Part shown: one piece after another, positions 26,110 to 35,233 of the stretch | How positions within the stretch are numbered: the first letter of the stretch is position 1 | How the letters are laid out: each line of letters begins with the position of its first letter | NCBI GenBank assembly: GCA_032595685.2 | Contig: CP159373.1 | Location: forward strand, 2,129,001 to 2,193,000 | From: Candidatus Electrothrix aestuarii | GTDB taxonomy: Bacteria > Desulfobacterota > Desulfobulbia > Desulfobulbales > Desulfobulbaceae | DNA length: 64,000 nucleotides | Direction: 5' to 3' | The notes under the pieces: model-generated | What the model was told of the DNA's origin: nothing | What the model saw: only the letters and a program-made list of their open reading frames with translations | Databases searched by the model: none | Position numbers and translations under genes: made by a program

Positions 26110-27423
26110 ATGCTTATGCAAACCCAAAAAATATTTTATCTCCATGCAGCTCACCTTGTCATGGCCTGCCTTTTGATCACCCTTTCAGTTTCAGGTTGCA
26201 CACCTGAAGCGGAGACAGATAAACAAGTTGTCACGGTCTGGGCGCACAGCGGCCAGGGGGGCGAGCGCAAGGTGCTCATGGATCAGGTGCAACGCTTTAA
26301 CGAGGAATTTCCTGATTTCCACGTTGAACTCACCCTGCTGCCGGAAGGTTCGTACAACTCCCAGCTCCAGTCCGCCGCCCTTTCCCACGACCTGCCGGAT
26401 GTGATCGAGTTTGACGGGCCGTTCCTGTACGGCTATGTCTGGCAGAATCAGCTTCAGCCCCTGGATGACCTCCTGCCTGCGGCAGTGCAGGCCGATTTCC
26501 TGCCCTCCATCATCAAGCAGGGCACCATGCACGATCACCTTTTTGCCGTGGGCATGTTTGACTCCGGTCTGGGCATGTACGGCAATAAGGCATTGCTGGA
26601 GGCGGCAGGCATCCGCACTCCGACTTCAGTGGATGATGCCTGGGCAGCAGAGGAGTTCAATCAGGTGCTGAACAAGCTGGCGGCCAAGGATCAGGACGGA
26701 GCTGTGCTCGACCTCAAGGCAAATTACCGGGGTGAGTGGTTCACCTATGCCTTTTCCCCGATTATTCAGTCTGCCGGTGGTGATCTGATCGACAGGCGGG
26801 ATTATCTGCACGCAGAGTCGGTGCTGGCCGGGAAAGAGGCGGTCAGGGCCATGACAACCCTGCAGGATTGGTTTGAGCAGGGCTACGTTGACCCGAATCT
26901 GGATGATGCCGCCTTTGTCGAGGAGCGGGTCGCGCTTTCCTGGGTCGGACATTGGGAATATCCCCGCTACGCAGAAAAGCTGGGCGACAAGCTGATGCTC
27001 CTGCCCCTGCCGGATTTTGGCCAAGGTTCAAAGACTGGCCAGGGTTCCTGGCAATGGGGCATCAACGCGGATGCCCGCAATGCCAAGGCCGCAGCCCGGT
27101 TCCTTGCCTCCCTGCTCCGCCCGGAAAGTATTCTGGCTATGACCGAGGTCAACGGGGCCGTACCCGCAACTAAGACCGCTATTGCCCGCTCGCCCCTGTA
27201 CAAAGAGGGCGGCCCGCTCCGGCTTTTTGTGGAGCAGCTCCGTCAGAGCAGTGTGGAACGCCCCCGCACCCCGGCCTATCAGGTCATCACCTCGGTCTTT
27301 CAGCAGGCTTTTGATGAAATCCGCAACGGAGCCGATGTGCAGAAAGCCCTGCATCAGGCTGCCGCCGCTATTGAGCAGGATATCACTGACAGCGAAGGCT
27401 ACCGTTCCGTTCCCCGTTCCTGA
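26110..27423 (+). CDS. Sugar ABC transporter substrate-binding lipoprotein
   Basis: 437 residues of the family 1 solute-binding type (maltose/sn-glycerol-3-phosphate class). Signal peptide with lipobox LSVSGC at about 30, then VVTVWAHSGQGGERKVLMDQ, typical of sugar-binding proteins, and DVIEFDGPFLYGYV. It is GC-rich like the permease that follows. First gene of an ABC import operon (27459, 35486, 36337). Substrate not predictable beyond oligosaccharide or glycerol-phosphate-like. Confidence 0.9.
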   Translation: MLMQTQKIFYLHAAHLVMACLLITLSVSGCTPEAETDKQVVTVWAHSGQGGERKVLMDQVQRFNEEFPDFHVELTLLPEGSYNSQLQSAALSHDLPDVIEFDGPFLYGYVWQNQLQPLDDLLPAAVQADFLPSIIKQGTMHDHLFAVGMFDSGLGMYGNKALLEAAGIRTPTSVDDAWAAEEFNQVLNKLAAKDQDGAVLDLKANYRGEWFTYAFSPIIQSAGGDLIDRRDYLHAESVLAGKEAVRAMTTLQDWFEQGYVDPNLDDAAFVEERVALSWVGHWEYPRYAEKLGDKLMLLPLPDFGQGSKTGQGSWQWGINADARNAKAAARFLASLLRPESILAMTEVNGAVPATKTAIARSPLYKEGGPLRLFVEQLRQSSVERPRTPAYQVITSVFQQAFDEIRNGADVQKALHQAAAAIEQDITDSEGYRSVPRS

Positions 27424-27458
27424 CAGCACAGAGAGTATAAACAGCAGAGGTTTCCGTT

Positions 27459-28355
27459 ATGAACAACACATTTCGCAGCGACAATCGGGTGGGCTGGCTC
27501 ATGGCCGCCCCGGCACTCACCGGTCTGGGCCTTTTTATCGGCCTGCCCTTTCTCCTGGCCCTGATCCTTTCCTTCACCAATCTGAAGCTGGCCTCGCCCC
27601 TGCCGCTGACCTTTGTCGGTTTGCAGCATTACGCCCGCATTCTCCAAGACCCTGTTTTTCTCCGGGCATTGCTCAACAACCTGATCTTTGCCGTGGTCGT
27701 GGTGCCAGCCCAGACCGGCTGCGCCCTTCTGCTTGCCCTGCTGGTGAACCGCAAGCTCCCCGGCATGGTGGTCTTCCGCACCCTGTTCTTTCTGCCGGTG
27801 ATTTTTCCTTTCGCCCTGATCTCCGTGGTCTGGATGCTCCTTTATGCGCCCGGCCCGAACGGGGTGATCAATTCCGTGCTTGAGCTGCTGACCTTCGGCT
27901 TCTGGGAGCCGCAGGATTTCCTCCATAACCAGTTCCTTGCCCTGCCCGCGATCATGGTGGTCTCGATATGGCAGGGAGCCGGGTTTCAGATGATCGTCTA
28001 TCTTGCCGGACTCCAGGATATTTCCGAAGAACTCTACGAGGCGGCCCGGCTGGACGGGGCCAATTCCTGGCAGCAGTTCTGGTATGTCACCTTTCCCTGC
28101 CTGCGCAACACCACCCTGTTTGTGGTCTCAGTGACCACCATCCTTTCCTTCCGGCTCTTTGATCAGGTCCAGATCATGACCAAGGGCGGCCCGCTCAATG
28201 CCACCGCCACTGTGGTCTTCGAGGCCGTGCGTGCTGCTTTTGAACGCCAGCAGATCGCCCGTGGCTCGGCCATGACCGTGGTCTTTTTCATCATTGTTCT
28301 TTGCCTGACCATTTTTCAGCGGCGGCTGGTGAGTGAGGATCGGCGGGTGGGGTAA
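27459..28355 (+). CDS. Sugar ABC transporter permease, MalF/UgpA type
   Basis: 298 residues, six predicted membrane helices. The EAA loop is seen as YEAARLDGANSWQQFWYVTFP, where the ATPase docks. It follows the binding-protein gene by 35 nt. The expected next gene, the second permease, is displaced 7.1 kb downstream. Confidence 0.92.
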   Translation: MNNTFRSDNRVGWLMAAPALTGLGLFIGLPFLLALILSFTNLKLASPLPLTFVGLQHYARILQDPVFLRALLNNLIFAVVVVPAQTGCALLLALLVNRKLPGMVVFRTLFFLPVIFPFALISVVWMLLYAPGPNGVINSVLELLTFGFWEPQDFLHNQFLALPAIMVVSIWQGAGFQMIVYLAGLQDISEELYEAARLDGANSWQQFWYVTFPCLRNTTLFVVSVTTILSFRLFDQVQIMTKGGPLNATATVVFEAVRAAFERQQIARGSAMTVVFFIIVLCLTIFQRRLVSEDRRVG

Positions 28356-28564
28356 ACACCCTTTTAGTCGGGGTAACTATTTTTTGTAGTACCCCCGTAG
28401 CGTGTTGCTGAGTCTGGAAATCGATCACAGTTCAATGAAATAATTCATTTTGCCTTGCAGTTCATCAATAACCGATCCTGCTGTGATTACGCGACTCTCA
28501 TTCTGACAACACTCAAGAGGGCGACCACCTAAATTCTTTCTAAACATTTTTCATGGAGGACAGA

Positions 28565-29854
28565 ATGAGAAAGAACCATCTCTTTGTACAATCAACTTGG
28601 CAGGCATATTTTGTTTTTCTTGCAGTTCTGCTTTGCTGCGCCGATCCTGCCTGGTCCGTATATCCCCAGCCTACATCCGGAAAACGGGTGTATGATTTCG
28701 CCTCGCTTCTTTCCGCTGGACAGGAAACACAATTGGAGCAGCTGACCGCCGGAATAGCCGAGGCGACCACGGCGGAACTGGACATCGTGACGGTTTCCTC
28801 GCTGCACGGAGAGACCATAGAAGAATACGCCAATAATTTGTTCAACGACTGGGCTATCGGGCGGGCCGATACCAACAACGGGGTGCTTTTTCTGATAGCA
28901 CCCAACGAGCGGAGAGTGAGGATTGAAGTCGGGTACGGGCTGGAGCCTTTGCTGACGGACGGACTCTGCGGTAATATTATCGCGCAGAATATCATTCCCG
29001 CCTTCAAGGCCGGGAATTTTGATGAGGGGATCATCAGCGGGGCGGAACGAATTGCCGGGATTCTGCAGCAGCACCCGGAGCAGGCGCAGGGTGTGAAGCA
29101 TTCTGCCCCGGCAGTGATGGCGCGAAGCTTTTTCCGTACATTGACGAGTAACGGGCGGGGAAATATGATCATTCTTACCGTTGCCTGCATTGCATTCGGT
29201 ACTTTTTTTTATGGACTGCATATCTGTTCCGTTGACAGGAAACGGTATACTTTGCTGCCTTTTTTCCTTGTTTCCGCGACGGCCTTACTGCTTATTCTTT
29301 GGGCGACTCTTTTTGCATGGGAGAATCCAAGTTTTCTGCTTTGGGCCGCATCAAGTATTTTTCCGATGTTTGCTGTTTACAAAAATATTACGCTCTATAA
29401 ACGTTTTCACCGCAGGAAATGTCCTGCATGTGCTGACCGATTAAGATTGCTTAACGAACAGGAGGAAAACGAATTTCTGGACGATGGGGAAAAGGCTGAG
29501 AAAAAGTTGGATTCGGTTGATTATGATGTATGGCTGTGCGGAACCTGCGGTCATGTTCTGAAAAGAACAGGGAAGGTGATGTCTCGATGTGAACAATGCC
29601 CCAAATGCGGCTACAGAACCATTGAAGAAACGATTGTTCGATCTGCAACAACCTCCAGCACGGGATTGACCCGTATGCGATGCGCCTATGCTGCCTGTGG
29701 GCATGAATATACCGAAGTGATTCCGCGAGTCAGCAGGAGTTCCGGCTCCGGCGGTTCATCTTCAGGCGGTTATAGCGGCGGCAGCTCCGGCGGCTATAGC
29801 GGCAGTTCCAGCGGCGGCTCAAGCGGTGGTGGCGGCGCATCAGGCGGCTGGTAA
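28565..29854 (+). CDS. TPM-domain membrane protein with zinc ribbon and Gly/Ser tail
   Basis: 429 residues from the ATG at 28565 (GGAGG upstream). Signal peptide ending about DPAWS; TPM (YgcG-like) domain about 30-170 with VYDFASLLS, EYANNLFNDWAIG, NNGVLFLIAP and VGYGLEPLL; two to three membrane helices at about 200-270; a zinc ribbon (CPAC, then CGTCG, CPKCG, CAYAACG); and a Gly/Ser-rich end GGGGASGGW. TPM proteins with a GGW-type tail commonly pair with LemA, as here (next gene). Role in envelope maintenance is inferred. Confidence 0.88.
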   Translation: MRKNHLFVQSTWQAYFVFLAVLLCCADPAWSVYPQPTSGKRVYDFASLLSAGQETQLEQLTAGIAEATTAELDIVTVSSLHGETIEEYANNLFNDWAIGRADTNNGVLFLIAPNERRVRIEVGYGLEPLLTDGLCGNIIAQNIIPAFKAGNFDEGIISGAERIAGILQQHPEQAQGVKHSAPAVMARSFFRTLTSNGRGNMIILTVACIAFGTFFYGLHICSVDRKRYTLLPFFLVSATALLLILWATLFAWENPSFLLWAASSIFPMFAVYKNITLYKRFHRRKCPACADRLRLLNEQEENEFLDDGEKAEKKLDSVDYDVWLCGTCGHVLKRTGKVMSRCEQCPKCGYRTIEETIVRSATTSSTGLTRMRCAYAACGHEYTEVIPRVSRSSGSGGSSSGGYSGGSSGGYSGSSSGGSSGGGGASGGW

Positions 29855-29879
29855 AAAATAACCGATCAAGGAGGAAAAT

Positions 29880-30437
29880 ATGATTGCAGCAAGTGTGGTT
29901 TTATTACTCGGCGGCGTAATTGTTATTTGGTATATCGCTGCCTACAATGGCTTGATCTCCGCCCGCAATCGCGCAGAGCAGGGCTGGGCCGATGTGAAGG
30001 TGGAGCTGAAACGGCGGCTCAACCTAGTGGATAATTTGGTGGAAACAGTTCAGGGCTATGCCCGGCATGAAAAAGAGACCTTTTCCGCTGTGGTTCAGGC
30101 CCGGCAGCAGGCGGCCTCAGCAGGAACCGCTGATCAGGCCGGTGCAGCCGAAGGGTTGCTCACCCGCTCTCTGCGGGGACTGTTCGCCGTAGCGGAAGAC
30201 TATCCGGATCTCAAGGCGGACGGTCGTTTCGGCGACCTCCAGGCGCAACTGGTGGAAATTGAGGATCGTATCGCCGGGCGGCGCACGGTCTACAATCAGC
30301 AGGCCAAAGATTTCCGCGACCGTTGCCAGACCTTTCCCAGTGCAGTTGTGGCGAATCTGCACAGCTTCGCTCCGTTGCCCTTTTTTGATTTGCCGGACGA
30401 GCAGCTTACGACACCGCCCAAGGTGTCTTTCCAATGA
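29880..30437 (+). CDS. LemA family protein
   Basis: 185 residues. One N-terminal membrane helix (3-20), then the LemA signature YNGLISARNRAEQGWADVKVELKRR with LVDNLVETV, and the end portion YNQQAKDFR ... FPSAVVA. All-helical domain exposed outside the membrane. It follows the TPM gene by 25 nt with AAGGAGG upstream; its stop overlaps the next start (ATGA). LemA-TPM pairs are widespread and of unknown biochemical role. Confidence 0.92.
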   Translation: MIAASVVLLLGGVIVIWYIAAYNGLISARNRAEQGWADVKVELKRRLNLVDNLVETVQGYARHEKETFSAVVQARQQAASAGTADQAGAAEGLLTRSLRGLFAVAEDYPDLKADGRFGDLQAQLVEIEDRIAGRRTVYNQQAKDFRDRCQTFPSAVVANLHSFAPLPFFDLPDEQLTTPPKVSFQ

Positions 30438-30913
30438 AAGGAAAAGTCATAGCCGTTTGGGGGATAGCCATCCTCGTCTTTGCCGGATTGCTCGCTGCTG
30501 CGCTTGTCTGGGATGCGGAGCGCGGGTTGCGGAATGCCCACGAACTGGTTCTGGCCCATGATCGGGAAGTCCAACTCCAGGAAGAGCGTTTTTTTGATGT
30601 GCTGGTGCAAATCGGCAGACCCGTGGAAGATTTCGCCCTGTTGAAAAGACGATTTCAGCGGGCACAGACTATCCGAGAACGAGAAACCGTCTTTCAGGAG
30701 CTGCTTGCCCGCATCGGGCAGCCGCAAGCCGCTGACCCTGCTGACCCGGTCGCCCGCCGTGCTGCCGACGAATATGCCGGGGCTTTAAATCGCCGCCAGA
30801 TCGCCCTGCGCCGTTACAAAGAGGTCGCAGCTCAATATGATGCCCGCAGCCGTGGCTGGCAGGGAAGGCTTGCTCGGCATTTTTCCGATCTTCCTGAACA
30901 GATTACCGACTGA
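30434..30913 (+). CDS. Membrane-anchored helical protein, LemA partner
   Basis: 159 residues with an N-terminal membrane helix (about 5-25) and a long charged helical region rich in Arg, Glu, Gln and Ala. Overlaps the LemA stop by 4 nt, so it is coupled to it. Third gene of the TPM-LemA operon. Not recognised as a named family. Confidence 0.7.
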   Translation: MKGKVIAVWGIAILVFAGLLAAALVWDAERGLRNAHELVLAHDREVQLQEERFFDVLVQIGRPVEDFALLKRRFQRAQTIRERETVFQELLARIGQPQAADPADPVARRAADEYAGALNRRQIALRRYKEVAAQYDARSRGWQGRLARHFSDLPEQITD

Positions 30914-31004
30914 AAAAAATGCTCCTTGACCCAAAAATCCCCCCCGGCCCGCTGCACGAGAAATGGGACAACTGCCGTTTCAGCAACAAGCTGGTCAGCC
31001 CGGC

Positions 31005-31127
31005 TTAACTGCGGGCCTGCTTCAGAAGGACACCAAGTTTAAGTGTTTCGTATTCCTTACTAAACTGTTTGAATGTATCAGGATGCCGCTGTTTGCAGTC
31101 ATGAATAAATCGTGTTACGTCATTCAT
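31005..31127 (-). pseudogene. Remnant of an XRE/HigA-type antitoxin
   Basis: 40 codons with a good ribosome site (GAGG before ATG), reading MNDVTRFIHDCKQRHPDTFK through LKLGVLLKQARS and then a stop. Such proteins normally continue QARxEAGLTQEELA; past the stop the frame still reads AGLTSLLLKRQL, so the helix-turn-helix has decayed. Its toxin is absent. It lies between the LemA operon and the intact HigBA pair. Confidence 0.55.
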
Positions 31128-31274
31128 TGTAACCTCAGATATTTTTTAGCGTCCGGTGCGGGAGGAGCGGAGGATAGATTGATTTTCTTTCACTTCGAGC
31201 GACTAAAGAAAGAACGGCAACCTTTTAAAGCAAAAAAAGTCAGAATGAAGAATGTTCTCCATGAAGCTGGCAGC

Positions 31275-31637
31275 TTATTGATATTCCTTAATCAAAATAT
31301 CAGCAGGAATGCCAAGACCATTATGCAGTTTTCTTATCATAGAAATAGTCAGCGGCCTGACCCTATTGAGTATTTCTGCAACTCTACCGCGTCTGCCGAT
31401 AAATGGTTCAAGGTCTTTTCTGGTCAGGTTTTGCTGTTCCATAACAAATTCTAAGTAAGATATAGGATCCGGGGCAGGGATTGGATGATGAATTTCCTCA
31501 TATGCATCTATAAGAATAACTAAAATATCAAGATAATCAGACTCCTCTTCTGTTAATGAAGGAGATTCCATCAGGGAAGCAGTAATATTTAACGCTTCAT
31601 CGTAGTCTGATTCTGTTTTTATTAATTTGATATCCAT
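31275..31637 (-). CDS. higA: HigA-type antitoxin
   Basis: 120 residues. N-terminal acidic region (EEESDYLDILVILIDAYEE) typical of the HigA family that binds toxin, then a helix-turn-helix (FVMEQQNLTRKDLEPFIGRRGRVAEILN). It lies two bases after the toxin stop. Antitoxin and probable autorepressor. Confidence 0.88.
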   Translation of the reverse strand: MDIKLIKTESDYDEALNITASLMESPSLTEEESDYLDILVILIDAYEEIHHPIPAPDPISYLEFVMEQQNLTRKDLEPFIGRRGRVAEILNRVRPLTISMIRKLHNGLGIPADILIKEYQ

Positions 31638-31639
31638 TG

Positions 31640-31933
31640 TTATATCTCCGCAGCATTAATTTTGTCATACTCATCATGAGTTCCAACAAAACGAATAAAT
31701 ATTATTTGCTTATCGAATCTGACTATGCAAATCAAACGGTAATTATTGCCGCCGATATTGAAAACTACACGAGTAGCCGTGATAATACTGGCAGTGCGGA
31801 ACCGTTCTTTGATTTCTGCACTATTTTGCCAAGCTGCTATTTGAGCAGCCTTATACCAGGACAAAAGCGGTTGCTTGGCAGCGGGATGCCTTTCCCAAAA
31901 TTCTCGCAATGTTCTTTTTGCTATCACTCTCAT
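31640..31933 (-). CDS. higB: HigB-type mRNA interferase toxin
   Basis: 97 residues of the HigB (RelE-like fold) family: starts MRVIAKRTLREFWERHP, has WYKAAQIAAW, and ends with IRFVGTHDEYDKI, carrying the usual His/Asp/Tyr. Toxin-first order with antitoxin directly downstream is normal for higBA. Intact, so probably functional. Confidence 0.9.
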   Translation of the reverse strand: MRVIAKRTLREFWERHPAAKQPLLSWYKAAQIAAWQNSAEIKERFRTASIITATRVVFNIGGNNYRLICIVRFDKQIIFIRFVGTHDEYDKINAAEI

Positions 31934-32270
31934 TTTTATATACTACCATGTACCCATCACGGGTGCAACAGGGTATATTATACAAGGCATTTAAAGCTCT
32001 TTCTCGGCGATAACTTACCGGGCTGTCGGCGAACGTCCCAAAGGGACGCTCCGCAAATAACCCGCCGTTGCAACGGCGGGAAGAAAATATTGACACCCTT
32101 CAACAAAGGAGGAATTCCATGAAGCACCTCAGACAACTGCTTGCTGTGTATGTCTAGGCGGAGGAGGCGGCTGATTTCTCCAACCGAAGAAACTGATAAA
32201 GGTATATTCAGACGTGTGTATCCTCCTGTGCAATGTGTGAACAGAGGTCTTGGACGTATGAAATCTCGTT
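31934..32270. other. higB upstream region and broken 5' part of the coiled-coil gene
   Basis: 337 bases. A strong AAAGGAGG at 32105-32112 precedes an ATG at 32119 that opens only 12 codons (MKHLRQLLAVYV, stop at 32155). From about 32205 on the DNA already shows the 63-bp repeat of the following frame but with stop codons. It probably is the decayed start of that gene, or a leader peptide. Confidence 0.45.
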
Positions 32271-32588
32271 ATGAACATATACAAGCTCGTGCGGAATGTC
32301 CGAGTCAAGGTACTGGATGCACAAAACCTCGTTGTGAACATGCAAAAGCTCTTACGGGATGTCCGAATCAAGATTCTGGATGTACAAAACCTCGTTGCGT
32401 ACATACAAAAACTTTTACTGGATGTCCGAATTGAGATTCTGGACATGCAAAACGTCGTTTCGTACATGCAGAAGCTCTTGCCGGATGTCCAAATCGAGGT
32501 TATTGATGTGCAAAACCTCGTTATGTATATCCGCGACCTCGAATTGGACATCCAGAAGCTCGTCTGGCAGGTTCGGAAAGAGGTTTGA
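32205..32588 (+). repeat. 63-bp tandem repeat coding for coiled coil
   Basis: The CAAAACCTCGTT core or its variant starts at 32259, 32322, 32385, 32448 and 32511, exactly 63 bases apart. Each 63-bp unit is itself three 21-bp parts, i.e. three heptads of the form DVRIxIL-DVQNLVx-YIQKLLx. Confidence 0.85.
32271..32588 (+). CDS. Heptad-repeat coiled-coil protein, probably 5'-truncated
   Basis: 105 residues made almost wholly of 21-residue repeats (three heptads with Val/Ile/Leu at a and d), ending LVWQVRKEV. A TGA at 32259-32261, in the position where other copies have CAA (Gln), closes the frame on the left; upstream repeat traces suggest the original protein was longer. No ribosome site before the ATG at 32271. 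Followed 24 nt later by a small membrane protein. It may be a remnant or an expressed short coiled coil. Confidence 0.45.
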   Translation: MNIYKLVRNVRVKVLDAQNLVVNMQKLLRDVRIKILDVQNLVAYIQKLLLDVRIEILDMQNVVSYMQKLLPDVQIEVIDVQNLVMYIRDLELDIQKLVWQVRKEV

Positions 32589-32612
32589 TATATCCCAAGG
32601 GGAGGAAGTAAT

Positions 32613-32837
32613 ATGGAGCAATTTATTGACATACTGCACTATCTGAAGGCGCACCCCGAAGTGACATGGAGCGGAACCGGGTTAACAGCACTCGCTGTCC
32701 TATATTATCTCATGACCAAGCTGCTTGCTCCTTTGTTTCGCAGAGGCCGTAATGCTGGTATTGAGGTTAAACAGACGGTTAAGGGGGATAACAATATTGT
32801 CGCCGGTGCCGGTGACGTGAAGGTGGAACGGCGATGA
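32613..32837 (+). CDS. Small membrane protein with GDNNIVAG motif
   Basis: 74 residues; GGGGAGG before the ATG. One membrane helix (about 22-42, LTALAVLYYLMTKLLAPLF), a basic patch, then a C-terminal VKGDNNIVAGAGDVKV. The TPR protein encoded next, overlapping by 4 nt (ATGA), has the same kind of motif at its N-terminus (GSDNIVAGGNV), so the two probably interact and the small protein brings the large one to the membrane. Confidence 0.7.
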   Translation: MEQFIDILHYLKAHPEVTWSGTGLTALAVLYYLMTKLLAPLFRRGRNAGIEVKQTVKGDNNIVAGAGDVKVERR

Positions 32838-35233
32838 TGTTTGAGAAACACATCCAGAAGGTACAGGGGAGCGATAACATCGTTGCGGGTGGTAATGTCA
32901 TGGTGAATAACTATGGCGGCTATAGTATCTCCATAGAACTTTTTGAGAAGTATGTCAAAGAGCTGAAGGTCACGGATGTTGCCTTGGTTAGCTTTTTTAA
33001 AATTATGGAGGAACAGCAGGTTCCCCGCAGTGACTTGGACAGCAAGCTACGAGACATAGCTGGTCAGTACAAAGAACTGCTGGCCCGGCTGGCGACCGTG
33101 CAGTCGGAAGACCCTGAGGTGCGGCGGCTCAAGGGCGAGGCCGGGCAGGCCATTGAGGCGGGTGAGTACGTTAAGGCCGAAGAGCTACTGAACCAGGCCG
33201 AGGTCCGCGATATGCAGGCCATTAAGGAGCTGGATGAGCAAGCAGAACAGATAGCACAGGCCGCCCGGCAGAGGCGCATTTCTGCTGCTGAAACCAATGC
33301 CGATCAAGCCCGCCTGCAACGTGTGCAGTTGCGTTATGCTAAGGCGGCAGATTACTGGCAGAAGGCTGTCGCCCTGTTGCCGGAGGAGAGTAAGAGGGAA
33401 CGCTCGCTCTATCTCTGTAATGCAGGCGACGATCTGTATCATATTGCTGAATACAAGGAGGCCCTATCTATAGTTGAGCAAAGCCTTGTCATCTGCCGGG
33501 AGATCGGAGAACGGGCAGGAGAAAGCAGGACGCTGAATAACATCGGCCAAATTTATAATGTGCTGGGCGACTACGCCGAAGCCTTGAAATATCTTGAACA
33601 GAGTCTATCTCTTAGCCATGAGATTGGTGATAAGACAGGGGAAGGCACGACGCTGAACAACATCGGCGGAATGCACTTGGCACAGGGCAACTATAGAGAA
33701 GCCCAGAGCTATCTGGAGCAGAGCTTAGAGATTCACCGAGATGTAGTTAACCGGGTAATGGAAGGCACGACCCTGAATAATTTTAGCGGGATTTATCGTG
33801 CGCAGGGTGACTACGGTACCGCTCTCAAGTATTTGGAGCAGAGCCTTCTCCTTTTCCGTGAGATTGGTAATAAGGTAGGTGAAGGCGCGACATTGAACAA
33901 CATCGGTGAGATTCACCTAGCGCAGGGTGACTATAACCAAGCTCTGAGCTATCTGACGCAGAGCCTAGATATAGGTTTGGAAGTAGGTAACCGAGCAATG
34001 GAAGGTAACACACTGAATAATTTTAGTAAAATTTACACTGCGCGAGGCGATTACGCCGCAGCCCTGAAATATTCGGAGCAGAGCCTTGTCATCCGCCGAG
34101 AGATTGGTGATAAGGCCGGTGAAGGTATGACGTTAAACAACATAGGTGAGATTCACCAAGCGTTGAGCGACTATGCTACAGCTCTGAAATATTCGGATGA
34201 CAGCCTTGTCATCTGTCGGGAGATTGGCGACAGGGCCGGTGAAGGCGAGACGTTGAACAACATCGGTCATATTTACCAAGCGCAGGGAGACTATGATCAA
34301 GCTCTAAGCTATCTGACACAGAGCCTTGCAATTCGCCAAGAGGTTGGCAACAAGGCGGGTGAAGGTACTACATTGAATAACATCGGTCATATTTACCAAG
34401 TGCAGGGAGACTATGACCAAGCTTTGAGCTATCTGGAGCAGAGTCTAGATATCCGTCGGAAGATCGGCGACAAGGGAGGAGAGGGTACCACGCTAAACAA
34501 CATTAGCGTAATTTACGATAGATGGGGTGACTACGAATCAGCTCTGAAGTATCTGAAACAAAGCCTTGTCCTTTTTCGTGAGATTGGTCGTAGGGCTGAT
34601 GAAGGGGGAACCATGAACAACATCAGCGTGATTTACCAAGCACAGGGTGATTACGATACTGCTCTAAAGTATCTGGAGCAAAACCTTATCTTGTTCCGTG
34701 AGATTGGCCACAGGATGGGTGAAGGAGCCACCTTACACAACATTGGTCATATTTACAGTAAGTGGCGTAATTATGACCAAGCCCTGAGCTATCTGGAGCA
34801 GAGCCTTGCCATCCGTCGGGAGATCGGCGACCGGGCAGGGGAAGGCACCACCCTAAACAATCTGGCAACAATTGCGTATGCTAAGGACGACTATACCACG
34901 GCCCTCAAGTACCTGAAGCAGAGCCTGGGGATAATGCAGGAGATAGGGGCGAAGTGGGAAGAGGCAAGCATCAGCTGGAACATCGGCTTCATTTATATAA
35001 AAAATATCTACAGACAACAGGGGAATCTATCAAAGGCGAGATGGTACATGACTAATGCTGTTAAGCTTGCCGAAGAGATTGGTCTTCCCGAGCTGGAAGA
35101 ATGGAGCAAAATATTAGGAAGAGTTGGTAGGGATCGACAGATTCAATTCGAAAGTTTTTCTTGCAGAACAATAAAAGGAGGCGTACCGATTGGTTCCTTA
35201 TTTCAGAATGGACACAATCGGGCAGATTCATAA
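32834..35233 (+). CDS. Large TPR-repeat protein
   Basis: 799 residues. N-terminus with GSDNIVAGGNVMVNNYGG, then a helical/coiled region (about 40-190), then 12 regular 40-residue TPRs plus a degenerate thirteenth (about 228-730), each of the form GEGTTLNNIGxIYxAQGDYxxALxYLEQSLxIxREIGD. Repeats 2-3 and 4-5 resemble each other pairwise, a sign of recent tandem duplication of double units. No catalytic domain. Such TPRs act as protein-interaction sensors in signalling and conflict systems; no ligand can be named. Confidence 0.85.
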   Translation: MMFEKHIQKVQGSDNIVAGGNVMVNNYGGYSISIELFEKYVKELKVTDVALVSFFKIMEEQQVPRSDLDSKLRDIAGQYKELLARLATVQSEDPEVRRLKGEAGQAIEAGEYVKAEELLNQAEVRDMQAIKELDEQAEQIAQAARQRRISAAETNADQARLQRVQLRYAKAADYWQKAVALLPEESKRERSLYLCNAGDDLYHIAEYKEALSIVEQSLVICREIGERAGESRTLNNIGQIYNVLGDYAEALKYLEQSLSLSHEIGDKTGEGTTLNNIGGMHLAQGNYREAQSYLEQSLEIHRDVVNRVMEGTTLNNFSGIYRAQGDYGTALKYLEQSLLLFREIGNKVGEGATLNNIGEIHLAQGDYNQALSYLTQSLDIGLEVGNRAMEGNTLNNFSKIYTARGDYAAALKYSEQSLVIRREIGDKAGEGMTLNNIGEIHQALSDYATALKYSDDSLVICREIGDRAGEGETLNNIGHIYQAQGDYDQALSYLTQSLAIRQEVGNKAGEGTTLNNIGHIYQVQGDYDQALSYLEQSLDIRRKIGDKGGEGTTLNNISVIYDRWGDYESALKYLKQSLVLFREIGRRADEGGTMNNISVIYQAQGDYDTALKYLEQNLILFREIGHRMGEGATLHNIGHIYSKWRNYDQALSYLEQSLAIRREIGDRAGEGTTLNNLATIAYAKDDYTTALKYLKQSLGIMQEIGAKWEEASISWNIGFIYIKNIYRQQGNLSKARWYMTNAVKLAEEIGLPELEEWSKILGRVGRDRQIQFESFSCRTIKGGVPIGSLFQNGHNRADS

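Noticed and set aside
30963-31454. 163-codon plus-strand frame
   Set aside because: It runs opposite the HigA gene and the antitoxin remnant, whose families are recognisable; the plus-strand protein has no such features.
32129-32632. 167-codon minus-strand Ser/Thr/Arg-rich frame
   Set aside because: It is the reverse of the 63-bp heptad repeat, which keeps several frames open on both strands; the plus-strand coiled coil explains the sequence.
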